Shown here: positions 35,053 through 44,090 of the stretch, piece after piece | Layout: each line of letters begins with the position of its first letter | Position numbering within the stretch: the stretch's first letter is position 1 | Source: Mycobacteroides sp. CBMA 271 | GTDB taxonomy: Bacteria; Actinomycetota; Actinomycetes; Mycobacteriales; Mycobacteriaceae | Direction of reading: 5' to 3' | DNA length: 64,000 bases | Assembly: GCF_009729205.1 (NCBI RefSeq) | Contig: NZ_VTHB01000001.1 | Location: 62,001 to 126,000, forward strand | Made by a program: the position numbers and the translations under genes | Notes under the pieces: model-generated | Told to the model about the DNA's origin: nothing | Database searches by the model: none | What the model saw: the letters and a program-made list of their open reading frames with translations, nothing else

Positions 35053-35670
35053 TCAGAGCTCCCCGATATCGCCGACGTGACCGTGTAACACCACACGCCC
35101 GTCGGCAAGCTTGTACGTCAGGTACACGATGGCCAACTTCTTGGCGCGAACCGCATCGGCGACCACTTGGGAGCGTTGCAGCAGCTTGGTCCCGGTCTCT
35201 TGCACATGACGGGCCTCGAACTCGTCGACCCGGGTCAATCCGTCCTTGCGACCACTCAGGATGGACGGGATCACCCGCACCACCAGGTCGCGGATGTACC
35301 CACCCGGCACCTCGCCCGTGTCGAGAGCCTCCAATGTCGCACCCACCGCACCGCACGAGTCGTGCCCCAGAATGGCGATCAGCGGCACCCCCAGCACCGC
35401 CACCGCGTACTCGATGGAACCGAGCACGGCCGAGTCGATCACCTGGCCCGCGGTGCGGACGATGAACATGTCACCCAAGCCCTGGTCGAAGATGATCTCC
35501 GCGGCGACCCGGCTGTCAGAACACCCGAACAACATCACATCCGGGCTCTGGCCACTGGCGAGCTCCACACGGCGAGCAACGCCCTGGCTCGGATGGTGCG
35601 GCGCCCCACCGACAAAACGCTGGTTACCCTCTTTGAGTGCCATCCAGGCGGACTTCGGATCAGATCCCAT
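35053..35670 (-). CDS. Beta-carbonic anhydrase
   Basis: 205 residues from ATG 35670, preceded by TGAAGGAAAT. The zinc ligands and catalytic dyad are visible in MLFGCSDSRVAAEIIFDQGL (Cys and Asp-Arg) and ILGHDSCGAVGATL (His, Cys). It closely resembles M. tuberculosis CanB (Rv3588c) as remembered, including DGLTRVDEFEARHV. It interconverts CO2 and bicarbonate. It is co-transcribed with YoaK, an unusual partner, and has a CsoR-like palindrome 10 bp upstream of the start. Confidence 0.93.
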   Translation of the reverse strand: MGSDPKSAWMALKEGNQRFVGGAPHHPSQGVARRVELASGQSPDVMLFGCSDSRVAAEIIFDQGLGDMFIVRTAGQVIDSAVLGSIEYAVAVLGVPLIAILGHDSCGAVGATLEALDTGEVPGGYIRDLVVRVIPSILSGRKDGLTRVDEFEARHVQETGTKLLQRSQVVADAVRAKKLAIVYLTYKLADGRVVLHGHVGDIGEL

Positions 35671-35679
35671 ATTTCCTTC

Positions 35680-35696
35680 ATACCCTACCGGGGTAT
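35680..35696. promoter_or_regulatory. CsoR/FrmR-like palindrome upstream of carbonic anhydrase
   Basis: ATACCC-TACCG-GGGTAT, perfect 6-bp arms with a C/G-rich centre, next to the carbonic anhydrase ribosome site. Its shape resembles operators of the CsoR family (TACCC...GGGTA). No csoR-like gene lies in the window, so the regulator is unknown. Confidence 0.5.
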
Positions 35697-36106
35697 CGTA
35701 TGCATGTGAGGCTCGACACACCACCGCGTATGGAACAGCATTCCGCGCCCCGTCCAAACACACACTGCCGAAAGCGAACTCCCCGACGCAGATGTCTATG
35801 CGGGCCGCACTATCGGACTACGGGCACACCCCGACGTGTGCCGCAGATAATGAAGTAATCAATTCCAATATGCCCGGAATCTACGGATGCCGCAAACGCA
35901 GAATCCGCGATCAACCGGGAATCATCCACTCCTACAAGGAGCTCCGAGACCCCTTGGCTTCACTGCGCGGCCGTTACAAATCTCACCGAAAGCGACTACC
36001 GCAGAACCCATTTCGGCGAATAAGCGACGCAATGGGGATCAACTGCGCAGGCGTATCCGACAGACAGACCGCCGCAAGGACGCAGTCACGGTTTCAGACC
36101 AAATCG
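35697..36106. other. Long region without a convincing gene
   Basis: Together with the flanking palindromes (35680-35696 and 36107-36130) this makes about 540 bp between carbonic anhydrase and the methyltransferase. Codon third-position GC is low in every frame. A 106-codon open frame on + (35792-36112, starting MSMRAALSDYGHTP) has no recognisable family and no clear ribosome site. It could be decayed DNA or a long 5' leader. Confidence 0.5.
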
Positions 36107-36130
36107 ATCTAGTTACCAGACAAACTAGAT
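36107..36130. promoter_or_regulatory. Palindrome upstream of the methyltransferase operon
   Basis: ATCTAGTT-N8-AACTAGAT, perfect 8-bp arms, about 85 bp upstream of the methyltransferase start. Candidate TetR/MarR-type operator, or a weak hairpin; no T-run follows. Confidence 0.45.
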
Positions 36131-36213
36131 GATGGCACTCACATGCCATTTCACTGCACCATGGAAGGGACGGCGGGATATAGACAGCCGGCCGAGACTG
36201 GAGACGAGTGAAA

Positions 36214-37134
36214 ATGGCACGCGCACAAGATGACACATGGGACATATCTGCGGGCGTCGGGGAAACGGCTCTCGGTATTGCCCACATCAGGGCCGTTGAA
36301 AGCACCCGACCCGATGCAGTGTTCGTCGACCCGTATGCCAGGGTGCTTTTCGACGCCGCCAACTCGGCATCGTGGAACACGATGGCACAAGCCGGAATCT
36401 CGGCCGGCGGGGCAGGCCTCGCCGCCTACGTCGTGGCGCGAACCAAGTACTTCGACGACTACTTCATGAGCAGTGTCGATTCCTATGGCCTCCGCCAGAT
36501 CGTAACCCTCGCTGCAGGACTGGACAGTCGGCCGCAACGCTTGGCCTGGCCCGCCGATACGGTGCTTTTCGAAGTCGATCAACCCCAGGTTCTGGATTTC
36601 AAAGAGACAACCTTGCTCCATCACGGAGTCCACTCGATGGCGGACTACCGGAAGGTCGGGAAGGATCTTCGATTCGACTGGGCAAACGCGCTCCTGGCCA
36701 ATGGCTTTGACGCAGAGCGCCCAACGGCGTGGTTGGTCGAAGGGCTCCTGCCCTACCTCGATCCGCGTGACCAAGATGCACTCTTCGAAACGATCGTCGG
36801 GCTATCCGCCCCTGGGAGCCGGGTAGCCGTAGATGACTTCGGCAACACCGACATCCCGTGGTTCCGCAGAGCCACCACATCGACAGGAGACCTTGAACGA
36901 TCTCGCTACGGTGTCGATATCGGCAAGTCAGCTTCGGGTGTAGCGGGATTGATGTACCTGGATGAATCCCGCCGCCCTGCTTCCGAGTGGTTCGTCACAC
37001 ACGGCTGGCCGGTGTCGAGCCGCACAGTCCGAGAAATGGCTTCCGCAGTGAACCGCTCGGTGCCGGCGCCAGATGAGATGGGGCTATTCGACAATCTGCT
37101 GTTCACGGCGGAGTCCCCTGCACTCAATTCCTAG
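36214..37134 (+). CDS. TIGR00027-type class I SAM methyltransferase
   Basis: 306 residues from ATG 36214 (GTG 36208 possible; GGAGACGA upstream). Typical of the large mycobacterial family related to leucine carboxyl methyltransferase: ALGIAHIRAVESTRPDAVF, IVTLAAGLDSRPQRL (SAM motif), VLFEVDQPQVLDFK and WLVEGLLPYL. Substrates of this family are unknown. It lies 59 bp upstream of ridA and may be the first gene of a four-gene operon. Confidence 0.9.
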   Translation: MARAQDDTWDISAGVGETALGIAHIRAVESTRPDAVFVDPYARVLFDAANSASWNTMAQAGISAGGAGLAAYVVARTKYFDDYFMSSVDSYGLRQIVTLAAGLDSRPQRLAWPADTVLFEVDQPQVLDFKETTLLHHGVHSMADYRKVGKDLRFDWANALLANGFDAERPTAWLVEGLLPYLDPRDQDALFETIVGLSAPGSRVAVDDFGNTDIPWFRRATTSTGDLERSRYGVDIGKSASGVAGLMYLDESRRPASEWFVTHGWPVSSRTVREMASAVNRSVPAPDEMGLFDNLLFTAESPALNS

Positions 37135-37193
37135 GCACCGCCTACACACCTGACCCACGGTCGGTACCAACCATCAAAACCTCGGAGGACTCA

Positions 37194-37586
37194 ATGGTCA
37201 ACATTCAGTACGGGCCACTATGGAAGTACGAAGGAAAGACCGGATACGCGGAGTACGTAGAGGTGGGCGCCGTGGAGGGCACGCTCCACGTGGCAGGACA
37301 GGCCGGGTTCACACCACTGGGTGAACTCCCAGACGACATGCGTACTCAAATCCGCAACACATTCGACAACATCGCCAGGCTTTTGGGAGAAGCCAAGTAC
37401 CCCACCAGCCAGGTGATCAAAATTCACATCTATGTCACCGACATGGAGCGCGCACTGGAGGCATACGACGAGGTGACCCTATGCCTCGAACAGTGGCAGG
37501 CAACCCCGACATCGGTCATGACGGAAGTCTGCAGGCTGGCATCAGCCGACATGCTCTGCGAAATCGAAGCGGTCGCAGTCAGGTGA
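37194..37586 (+). CDS. RidA/YjgF family protein (possible deaminase)
   Basis: 130 residues. RidA fold markers: TLHVAGQAGFTPLGELPDD (the strand after the active pocket), QIRNTFDNIARLLGEA, and HIYVTDMERALEAYDEV. The usual C-terminal CEIEAVAV replaces VEIEAIA. RidA removes 2-imino/enamine intermediates; some relatives are 2-aminomuconate deaminases. It shares GTGA with the next gene, an ACMSD-like amidohydrolase, which makes an aminomuconate-type pathway plausible though unproven. Confidence 0.88.
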   Translation: MVNIQYGPLWKYEGKTGYAEYVEVGAVEGTLHVAGQAGFTPLGELPDDMRTQIRNTFDNIARLLGEAKYPTSQVIKIHIYVTDMERALEAYDEVTLCLEQWQATPTSVMTEVCRLASADMLCEIEAVAVR

Positions 37587-38530
37587 GTCAGCTGCCGCTC
37601 ATCGATGTTCACCATCACGCCCTGCCCGAGGTGTACACCACCGCGCTCGCGCAACGCGGTATCACCGAGGCGATACCTGGGCAGGATTTTCCCTCCTGGA
37701 CTCCTGACCTAAGCCTGCAATTCATGGACGCTCATCACATCCACAAGGCATACCTCTCTATCACCGCTCCTGGATTCGCGGGCCTATCCGGTTCCGATGC
37801 AATCGATTTGGCACAGGATGTCAATTCGTGGCTGGCCAACTTGTCTCGCGATTCGGCCGGTCGATTCGGAGCGTTCGCGATGGTCCCGATCGATTCGGCC
37901 CGCACAGCACGCGCAACCGCGGTTGCCGCGATCGAGGAAATGCAGCTTGACGGCGTGGGCCTCTATACCAGTACCGTCGGGCAGTATCTCGGTTCAGCAG
38001 ATCTAGATCCACTCTGGGATTACCTTGAAATACAACAGGTTCCGGTGTTCATTCACCCAGTGGTGGGACCAAGCGCGGTGCCCGACTTCGGTCTTCCGGC
38101 TTCGATTCTTGAATTCCCAATCGAAACAGCAAGGGCAGTCGCGAGCTTCCTGTTCAGCGGCAGACTCGACCGGTTCAGTAACCTCAAGCTGATATTCACA
38201 CATGCGGGAGGCGCGCTGCCGACACTCCTGCACCGCTTGACCCTGAGATCCAGTGTGGACCCAGGCCTGGCACTAAGGCCCCCAAGAGATCTGATGGCTA
38301 GTTTCCGTCGTCTCTACTTCGACTTGGCAATGTCAGCGGCGCCGGGAAACTTAGAAGCCCTGCGCTCCCTAATCTCGACCGACCGTCTCCTGTTCGGCAG
38401 CGACTTTCCCTTACAGGACACGTCATACGCAGGCGAGAATGCCGACACCGTCTACTCTACGGACCTTGCACGACAGACCACCACCAATGCGCAACGCCTC
38501 TTCACCCGCCATCCGGGCGGCCCAGCATGA
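37583..38530 (+). CDS. Amidohydrolase_2 (ACMSD-like) metal-dependent hydrolase/decarboxylase
   Basis: 315 residues from GTG 37583, which overlaps the RidA stop (GTGA). Zinc ligands fit the ACMSD family: HxH in LIDVHHHALPE, a His in VPVFIHPVVG, His in LIFTHAGGALPTLL and Asp in RLLFGSDFPLQD. Family members decarboxylate or hydrolyse aromatic-derived acids. Overlaps on both sides indicate a tight operon with RidA and an NmrA-like protein. Confidence 0.87.
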   Translation: MSQLPLIDVHHHALPEVYTTALAQRGITEAIPGQDFPSWTPDLSLQFMDAHHIHKAYLSITAPGFAGLSGSDAIDLAQDVNSWLANLSRDSAGRFGAFAMVPIDSARTARATAVAAIEEMQLDGVGLYTSTVGQYLGSADLDPLWDYLEIQQVPVFIHPVVGPSAVPDFGLPASILEFPIETARAVASFLFSGRLDRFSNLKLIFTHAGGALPTLLHRLTLRSSVDPGLALRPPRDLMASFRRLYFDLAMSAAPGNLEALRSLISTDRLLFGSDFPLQDTSYAGENADTVYSTDLARQTTTNAQRLFTRHPGGPA

Positions 38531-39360
38531 TCGTTGACGAGGCGGCTGTTGGACCGATCGTGGTGCTGGGCGGTTCGGGGCAGACCGGGCGCGGGGTCGC
38601 CGACATGCTTGAAACGAGTGGGTACACCGTGCGACGGGCTTCCCGCCGGTCTGAGTGGGCATTTGATTGGGACGACGAGACGACCTGGTCACCCGTCCTC
38701 ACCGGTGCTCGTCGCATTTATGTCGTGCTACCCGAACGCCGATTCGACTGGGCACGGTTCCTTGTGGCGTTGTCATCTTCGGGCATTGAGCGTGCCGCAG
38801 TACTCACTGCACGCAACCCAGGCGTCAGCGGTGACGGCATCGCCGACGGCGCCGAAGAAGCCTTCACCGGATCATCGATCGATTCGGCGTTTATCCGTCC
38901 GTCCTGGTTCAGTCAGAATTTCATAGCGGGGTTGTTCTCGCGGCAGCTCGACGCGACAGGCGAACTGCGTCTCCCCGTCGGGGACGGTAAGGAACCCTTC
39001 ATCGACTATCGGGATATCTCTGCCGTTGCCGCCCAAGCCTTACTAGCCAATGACTCTGGAACGCAAAGCATTGAAGTATCCGGCCCGGAATTACTCGGCT
39101 TCGACGAGGCGGTCTCCATAGTGGGTGAGGTCACCGGCCGCGAATTGGTCTATGTACCAATAAGCCTCGACGAATGGCGGCGAGAAGCGCTGCACACAAA
39201 GGTCCCCGAGCCATTTGTCGACACCCTAGCCAACCTCTTCCGGGCAATCGCCGAGCATCGCGATGAGTATCTCTCATCCGGCGTCATGGGCTACACCGGG
39301 CGCCCAGCACGTTCATTCCGCCAGACCATCGCAGACACGTTGGCCCCAGAAACGTCGTGA
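38527..39360 (+). CDS. NmrA-like NAD(P)-binding protein
   Basis: 277 residues, ATGA overlap with the amidohydrolase. Rossmann motif VVLGGSGQTGRGVADML near the N-terminus, then AAVLTARNPGVSGDGIADGA and the atypical-SDR segment FIRPSWFSQNF. NmrA-type SDRs are reductases or redox sensors. The substrate may be a product of the upstream enzymes. Confidence 0.83.
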   Translation: MIVDEAAVGPIVVLGGSGQTGRGVADMLETSGYTVRRASRRSEWAFDWDDETTWSPVLTGARRIYVVLPERRFDWARFLVALSSSGIERAAVLTARNPGVSGDGIADGAEEAFTGSSIDSAFIRPSWFSQNFIAGLFSRQLDATGELRLPVGDGKEPFIDYRDISAVAAQALLANDSGTQSIEVSGPELLGFDEAVSIVGEVTGRELVYVPISLDEWRREALHTKVPEPFVDTLANLFRAIAEHRDEYLSSGVMGYTGRPARSFRQTIADTLAPETS

Positions 39361-39389
39361 GACGGGTCCCGACAGTGGCCGCAGATCCG

Positions 39390-40523
39390 CTACCTTCGGC
39401 TGGTGCGCGTGATCTTCCAGTCACCCTCCACGTCGGCCACCAGCTGTTCGAGTTCCAGGAGCGCCAGGGCACCCTGCACGCGCTCGGCGGACAGACCCGA
39501 TTCGACGACGAGTTGATGCACCGAAGCGCGCCCACGGCCGGGAAGTGCCTCGTAGACCCGCTTCTCGTCCTCGCCGAGGAAATCGATGACCGTCTCGGGT
39601 CGCTGCGGATCGGGCGCAAGCTCACCCAAGCTACCGGCAAGCTCGATCACATCCAGTGCGGATCCGACCAGATGCGCACCGCGCCGCGCGATCTCGAGGT
39701 TGGTGCCCATCGACGCGGTAGAGGTGACCGGCCCGGGCACGGCCCCGACCGGCCGCCCGAGCGCTCGCGCCCACGCGGCCGTGTTGGCGGCACCGCTGCG
39801 AATCCCGGCTTCCACTACGACCGTCGCACCGGAAAGTGCTGCCACCAAACGATTTCTCGTGAGAAACCGGTGACGGGCCGGGCGCACACCCGGCGGGTAT
39901 TCGCTGACCACCAGGCCGTGTTTAGCGATCCGGTACAGCAGCGCGGAATGGCTCGCCGGATACGGGATGTCGACACCTCCGGCGAGCACCGCCACGGTCA
40001 GCCCGTCACTGGCCAATGCCGCACGGTGTGCCACCCCATCGATACCAAACGCGGCGCCGGATACCACGGCCATATCCCGTGCCGCCAGACCAGCCGCCAG
40101 CTCGCCGGCAACGTGCTCGCCGTACCCGGTGCATGCCCTGGTGCCCACCAGGGCCACAGCCCGAGACGTCGCCTCTGGCAGAGAGTGCTCCCCTAACACC
40201 CAGAGCGCCAAAGGCTCTCGCCCGTTCGGCTGCTGTTTCGTGTCCACCATGGTGAACGCCTGCAGCTGCCAGGCCGGCCAGTCCTCATCATCGGGCGTCA
40301 CCAGCCGTCCACCGAGGCGAGAGACGATCTCCAGGTCCTCGCTCCCCCGGTCGATCATGTGCCGGGCTGCAACGCTGGACAGCAGGCGGTCCGGCACATC
40401 CAGTCGGCGCACCCGCGCGGCGGTCTCTCGCGGTCCATACACCGTCACCATCGCCGCCAATTCCGGGCACGGACCCTCGGCGACCCGCGACAGGTAGGCC
40501 CAATCGGCCAGATCATCGCTCAT
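39390..40523 (-). CDS. dprA: DprA/Smf DNA-processing protein
   Basis: 377 residues. Rossmann-like DprA core: VALVGTRACTGYGEHVAGEL, VSGAAFGIDGVAHRAAL, FLTRNRLVAALSGATVVVEA. C-terminal winged helix near 310-377. It loads RecA on incoming ssDNA in transformable bacteria; in mycobacteria its role is uncertain. ATGA overlap with comM upstream; conserved yraN-comM-dprA operon (Rv2898c-Rv2896c order). Confidence 0.94.
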   Translation of the reverse strand: MSDDLADWAYLSRVAEGPCPELAAMVTVYGPRETAARVRRLDVPDRLLSSVAARHMIDRGSEDLEIVSRLGGRLVTPDDEDWPAWQLQAFTMVDTKQQPNGREPLALWVLGEHSLPEATSRAVALVGTRACTGYGEHVAGELAAGLAARDMAVVSGAAFGIDGVAHRAALASDGLTVAVLAGGVDIPYPASHSALLYRIAKHGLVVSEYPPGVRPARHRFLTRNRLVAALSGATVVVEAGIRSGAANTAAWARALGRPVGAVPGPVTSTASMGTNLEIARRGAHLVGSALDVIELAGSLGELAPDPQRPETVIDFLGEDEKRVYEALPGRGRASVHQLVVESGLSAERVQGALALLELEQLVADVEGDWKITRTSRR

Positions 40524-42022
40524 CGCTTATCCCGGAAGGTCAATGCACGTTTAACGTCATCGAGGCCCGGGATACCCCGGCCGTCGAGATCACTGAGCGT
40601 CCACGCGACCCGCAGACACCGATCTAACGCACGGACACTGATGAGTCCTCGCTCCATGGCGTACCGCAGCGGTTCCATCGCCGGTTTCGGTGGGCGAAAA
40701 TGCCTGCGCAGCAGGGGACCCGGCACCTCCGCGTTAGTGCGAAAACCATATTCAGACCAACGCCCCGCGGCGCGTTCACGGGCAAGCAACACGCGTTCGC
40801 GAACGATGTCGGTGCTCTCGGCCAGGTCCGAACTCAACGCGTGCTGGCGAACCGGATGCATCCGCATTCGGATATCCACCCGATCCAGCAGCGGCCCGGA
40901 AAGCTTGCCCAGATAACGCCGGCGCAGCGGTGCCGGACAGGTGCAGTCCTTAGGGTCGGCGGGGGCACACGGGCACGGATTTGCGGCGAGCACCAGCTGG
41001 AAACGGGCCGGGTACGTCACCACGCCGTCGCGGCGCGCAAGCCTGATTTCACCGTCCTCCAACGGAGTGCGCAATGCTTCCAGCGCGGACGTGGATAGCT
41101 CAGCACACTCGTCGAGAAAGAGCACGCCGCGATGGGCTCGGCTCACCGCACCGGGTTTGGCGGTACCCGAACCGCCGCCGACCAGTGCCGCCACACTCGA
41201 CGTGTGGTGCGGCGCCACGAACTGCGGCTGAGTGATCAGTGGCTGCTGCGCCGTGAGCAGGCCCGCCACCGAATGAATGGCGGTTACCTCCAGCGCCTCG
41301 TCATCGGTCAGCGCCGGCAGCAGACCCGGAAGCCGTTGTGCGAGCATTGTCTTCCCGATGCCTGGCGGCCCCGTCAACATCAGGTGGTGGGCACCCGCCG
41401 CCGCCACCTCGAGTGCGAATCGGGCGTCGGGATGCCCCACCACGTCAATAAGGTCGGGCACCTCCGCGGGCTCGGACACCGGCCTCGGCGATACCGGCTC
41501 GAGGTCAGCATCGCCCGATAGCCACGCGGTGACCTGCCGCAGCGTGTGGGCACCCAACACCTCGATCCCATCGACGAGTCCCGCCTCACCCAAATTGGCG
41601 GCCGGAACCACCACGGCGGGCCAACCATCTCGTTTCGCGGCCAGCACGGCCGGCAGTACCCCGCGGATGGGGCGGACGCGACCGTCCAGCGCCAATTCCC
41701 CGAGGAGGACCGTCTTTTCCAGTCGCGCCGGTGGAATCGCCTTATTGGCCGACAACACCGCGGAGGCCAGGGCCAGGTCGTAGACAGAGCCCATCTTCGG
41801 CAATGTAGCCGGGGACAAAGCAAGCGTGAGACGTGCGGCCGGCCAACTGAATCCGCAGTTGGTCACCGCCGCCCGCACCCGGTCGCGAGACTCCTGCAAT
41901 GCGGCGTCCGGCAGCCCGACAAGATGCACACCGGGCAGCCCGGCGCTGATGTCGGCCTCGATCTCGACGGTCTGCCCGGTCACCGCCTTCACGGCCACCG
42001 AATATGCCCTCCCCAAAGCCAT
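40520..42022 (-). CDS. comM: YifB/ComM family AAA+ ATPase
   Basis: 500 residues. N-terminal ChlI-like domain (DISAGLPGVHLVGLPDAALQ), Walker A LTGPPGIGKTMLAQRLPGLL, Walker B VLFLDECAELS, and a zinc-type CPCAPADPKDCTCPAPLRRR loop. ComM is a branch-migration helicase in transformation. It is 1 bp from yraN upstream and overlaps dprA downstream. Confidence 0.94.
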   Translation of the reverse strand: MALGRAYSVAVKAVTGQTVEIEADISAGLPGVHLVGLPDAALQESRDRVRAAVTNCGFSWPAARLTLALSPATLPKMGSVYDLALASAVLSANKAIPPARLEKTVLLGELALDGRVRPIRGVLPAVLAAKRDGWPAVVVPAANLGEAGLVDGIEVLGAHTLRQVTAWLSGDADLEPVSPRPVSEPAEVPDLIDVVGHPDARFALEVAAAGAHHLMLTGPPGIGKTMLAQRLPGLLPALTDDEALEVTAIHSVAGLLTAQQPLITQPQFVAPHHTSSVAALVGGGSGTAKPGAVSRAHRGVLFLDECAELSTSALEALRTPLEDGEIRLARRDGVVTYPARFQLVLAANPCPCAPADPKDCTCPAPLRRRYLGKLSGPLLDRVDIRMRMHPVRQHALSSDLAESTDIVRERVLLARERAAGRWSEYGFRTNAEVPGPLLRRHFRPPKPAMEPLRYAMERGLISVRALDRCLRVAWTLSDLDGRGIPGLDDVKRALTFRDKR

Positions 42023-42023
42023 C

Positions 42024-42383
42024 TCAGCTCACCCCGACGATGTGAGTTATCTCGGCCACGGGTCCGGTCAGTCGAACCTCGATCACATCGATGCGCAACG
42101 AGGGCCAGGAATTCTTCTGCGCGGCCAGCCAGATACCCGCGAGCCGCCGCAGTCTGCGTAGTTTGGCGTGCGTCACCGCCTCAGCGGGTGTTCCGAATCG
42201 TTGGCCGGTACGCGTCTTCACCTCGACGAAGATCAGTACCTCTCCGTCGGCCGCGATGATGTCGATTTCTCCATACCGGCACCGCCAATTGCGATCGAGA
42301 ATCGCGAATCCGTCTGTCCTGAGATGGTCGGCGGCGAGATCCTCCCCGCGGGTACCGATCTGTGCACGCGTCGTGGTTGTCAT
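42024..42383 (-). CDS. yraN: YraN/UPF0102 endonuclease-like protein
   Basis: 119 residues. UPF0102 restriction-endonuclease-like core: RGEDLAADHLRTDGFAILD, RYGEIDIIAADGEVLIFVEV and KTRTGQRFGTPAEAV (ExK-type catalytic pattern). Function is unknown, linked to DNA processing by its invariable dprA/comM neighbourhood. First gene of the operon. Confidence 0.93.
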   Translation of the reverse strand: MTTTTRAQIGTRGEDLAADHLRTDGFAILDRNWRCRYGEIDIIAADGEVLIFVEVKTRTGQRFGTPAEAVTHAKLRRLRRLAGIWLAAQKNSWPSLRIDVIEVRLTGPVAEITHIVGVS

Positions 42384-42477
42384 GCGGTGACCATCCGCGT
42401 GAGTGCCGACACAGCGTCAGCGAATACGCCTCAGGAATAGCGGCTATCCACATTCCGATATCGATCCACAGGCACGC

Positions 42478-42708
42478 CTACCGAGGCTCCGGCAAGCACC
42501 CCAACACAGAGAACAAGGACTTCACGGGATCCGGGGTTCTACGAACGTGCGGGTACAACCCAAGGCGGATCGCTCGTTTCTGATGAAGACGCCTGCGTTG
42601 GGCCGCCACCGCTCGGATGGATCTACCCGTTCTACCGGCGATATCATCGTCGGCCAGCGCCCCTTCGGTGACGAACGCAATCTCGGTGGCCGACCAGTGG
42701 CGACCCAC
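42478..42708 (-). CDS. Small Myb/SANT-like helix-turn-helix protein (hidden third gene of P450 operon)
   Basis: 76 residues from GTG 42708, which overlaps the P450 stop (TAGTG). VGRHWSATEIAFVTEGALAD and DIAGRTGRSIRAVAAQRRRL show the tryptophan-led three-helix pattern of SANT/Myb-type HTH domains used by small phage and plasmid proteins. The tail (about 50-76) is basic. It is easy to miss because it sits at the end of a longer frame antisense in style to the P450. It may regulate the operon. Confidence 0.6.
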   Translation of the reverse strand: MGRHWSATEIAFVTEGALADDDIAGRTGRSIRAVAAQRRRLHQKRAIRLGLYPHVRRTPDPVKSLFSVLGCLPEPR

Positions 42709-44090
42709 TACCGCCGAATGATCCTGGCGGGCAGCCCGCCCTTCAATCCCATGGACATTCGGTATTGGTGCCGAGGCTTGTACCCGGCCGGAGGTTCGAA
42801 TCGGTAGCGCTGGTACGCCGTTGCGATGGTAAGAATCGCCTCGATGTAGGCCATCCGCATGCCCAGACACAGCCGCTGCCCGCGTCCAAACGGAACGAAT
42901 GCGCGTAGGTCGGCTTCGTTGTTGAGAAACCTGTCCGGGTTGTATCGATTGGGCTCGGGCCAGAATCGTGGATCGCGTTGCATCGCAAGCGAGGAATACA
43001 GAATCGTGGTCCCCGCGGCGATGCGGTAGCCCCCCATCTCGTCGTCGACGAGCGCGGTCTTGGGATTGATGACCAATCCCCCTTGGAGGCGTTGGGCCTC
43101 GTCGAAACAGGCGCGGCTCAGCGGCAGATTCGCCATGTCCGCGACCGTCACGGGTTTCCCGCCCAGTGCGTCGACCTCGTCGATGAGCCGCCGTTCGATC
43201 TCGGGGTCGCCGGACACTAGAGCGAAGGTCCACGCCAGCGCCGCCGCTGTGGTTTCGTGTCCGCCGACGATCATTCCGGCGATTTCGACGGCGATCTTGT
43301 CGTTCTCCAATGGCCTGCCGTCGTCATATTTCGCGTTGATGAGCAGATTCAGAATGTCGGTACGCTCCGTGGGGTGACGCCGCCTCATCTCGATGAGTTG
43401 ATCAGCGCCACCCATAATCATTTCGAGCATGCCATCCATGCGATGCTGGAATGGCCGGGGAATCCACGCGGGGAATGAATACATGGCAACCCGCGCCGTA
43501 GTCGCCAACATCCCGAAACTGATCGCCTCCTTGGTGACGGTCGCTTCCAACATGCGTGGAGACAAGTATTCGTCGAACATGGCGTTGAACAACACGATCA
43601 GTGCCAGTTTGCGCGTCTTCTCCTCGATATCGACGTAACCATCTGTGCTACCGGATGTTTCCGCCCAACCGTCCACCTGCTCCGTTATCGATTCGGTGAA
43701 CAGGTCCCCCAGCTCTGCCAGATTCTTCTGGGTGAAACTCGGCCGGTAGAGAGATCGTCCCCGTTGCCACTCCTCGTTATCGGCGAACGCGAAGAAGTTG
43801 TGTCCGAGTTTTGGCGGCACCATCTGCTGGGACACCATGTCCGACCGTCGGTAGCGGTCGGGATTCTTCACCAGCACATGGTCAACCCAGTCCGGATGGC
43901 CGAGGTATACGGTCTTCACGAATGGCGTTGGGACCGAGACTATGTCCCCGTACTTCTTGGTCAGCTCCAGCGGATAGCGCCACGGGTCGCGGATCAGCCG
44001 GACGAGGCTGCCCGCCCTGCCGACTCCTGATGGACCCGGTGGAGTCGGCAGACTATCCACGGTGGCATGGCTGATGGTGGGCGAATTCAT
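42708..44090 (-). CDS. Cytochrome P450
   Basis: 460 residues from ATG 44090, the ATGA overlapping the upstream membrane-protein stop. I-helix MIVGGHETTAAALAW (oxygen activation), ExxR in EAQRLQGG, and heme loop FVPFGRGQRLCLGMRM with the axial Cys. The N-terminus lacks a membrane anchor, so it is a soluble bacterial P450. The substrate is unknown; no ferredoxin gene is adjacent. Coupled with a polytopic membrane protein and controlled probably by the divergent TetR. Confidence 0.93.
   Translation of the reverse strand: MNSPTISHATVDSLPTPPGPSGVGRAGSLVRLIRDPWRYPLELTKKYGDIVSVPTPFVKTVYLGHPDWVDHVLVKNPDRYRRSDMVSQQMVPPKLGHNFFAFADNEEWQRGRSLYRPSFTQKNLAELGDLFTESITEQVDGWAETSGSTDGYVDIEEKTRKLALIVLFNAMFDEYLSPRMLEATVTKEAISFGMLATTARVAMYSFPAWIPRPFQHRMDGMLEMIMGGADQLIEMRRRHPTERTDILNLLINAKYDDGRPLENDKIAVEIAGMIVGGHETTAAALAWTFALVSGDPEIERRLIDEVDALGGKPVTVADMANLPLSRACFDEAQRLQGGLVINPKTALVDDEMGGYRIAAGTTILYSSLAMQRDPRFWPEPNRYNPDRFLNNEADLRAFVPFGRGQRLCLGMRMAYIEAILTIATAYQRYRFEPPAGYKPRHQYRMSMGLKGGLPARIIRR

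Noticed and set aside
35792..36112. 106-codon + frame in the 540-bp gap
   Set aside because: No ribosome site, low codon bias and no family; left as an unassigned region.
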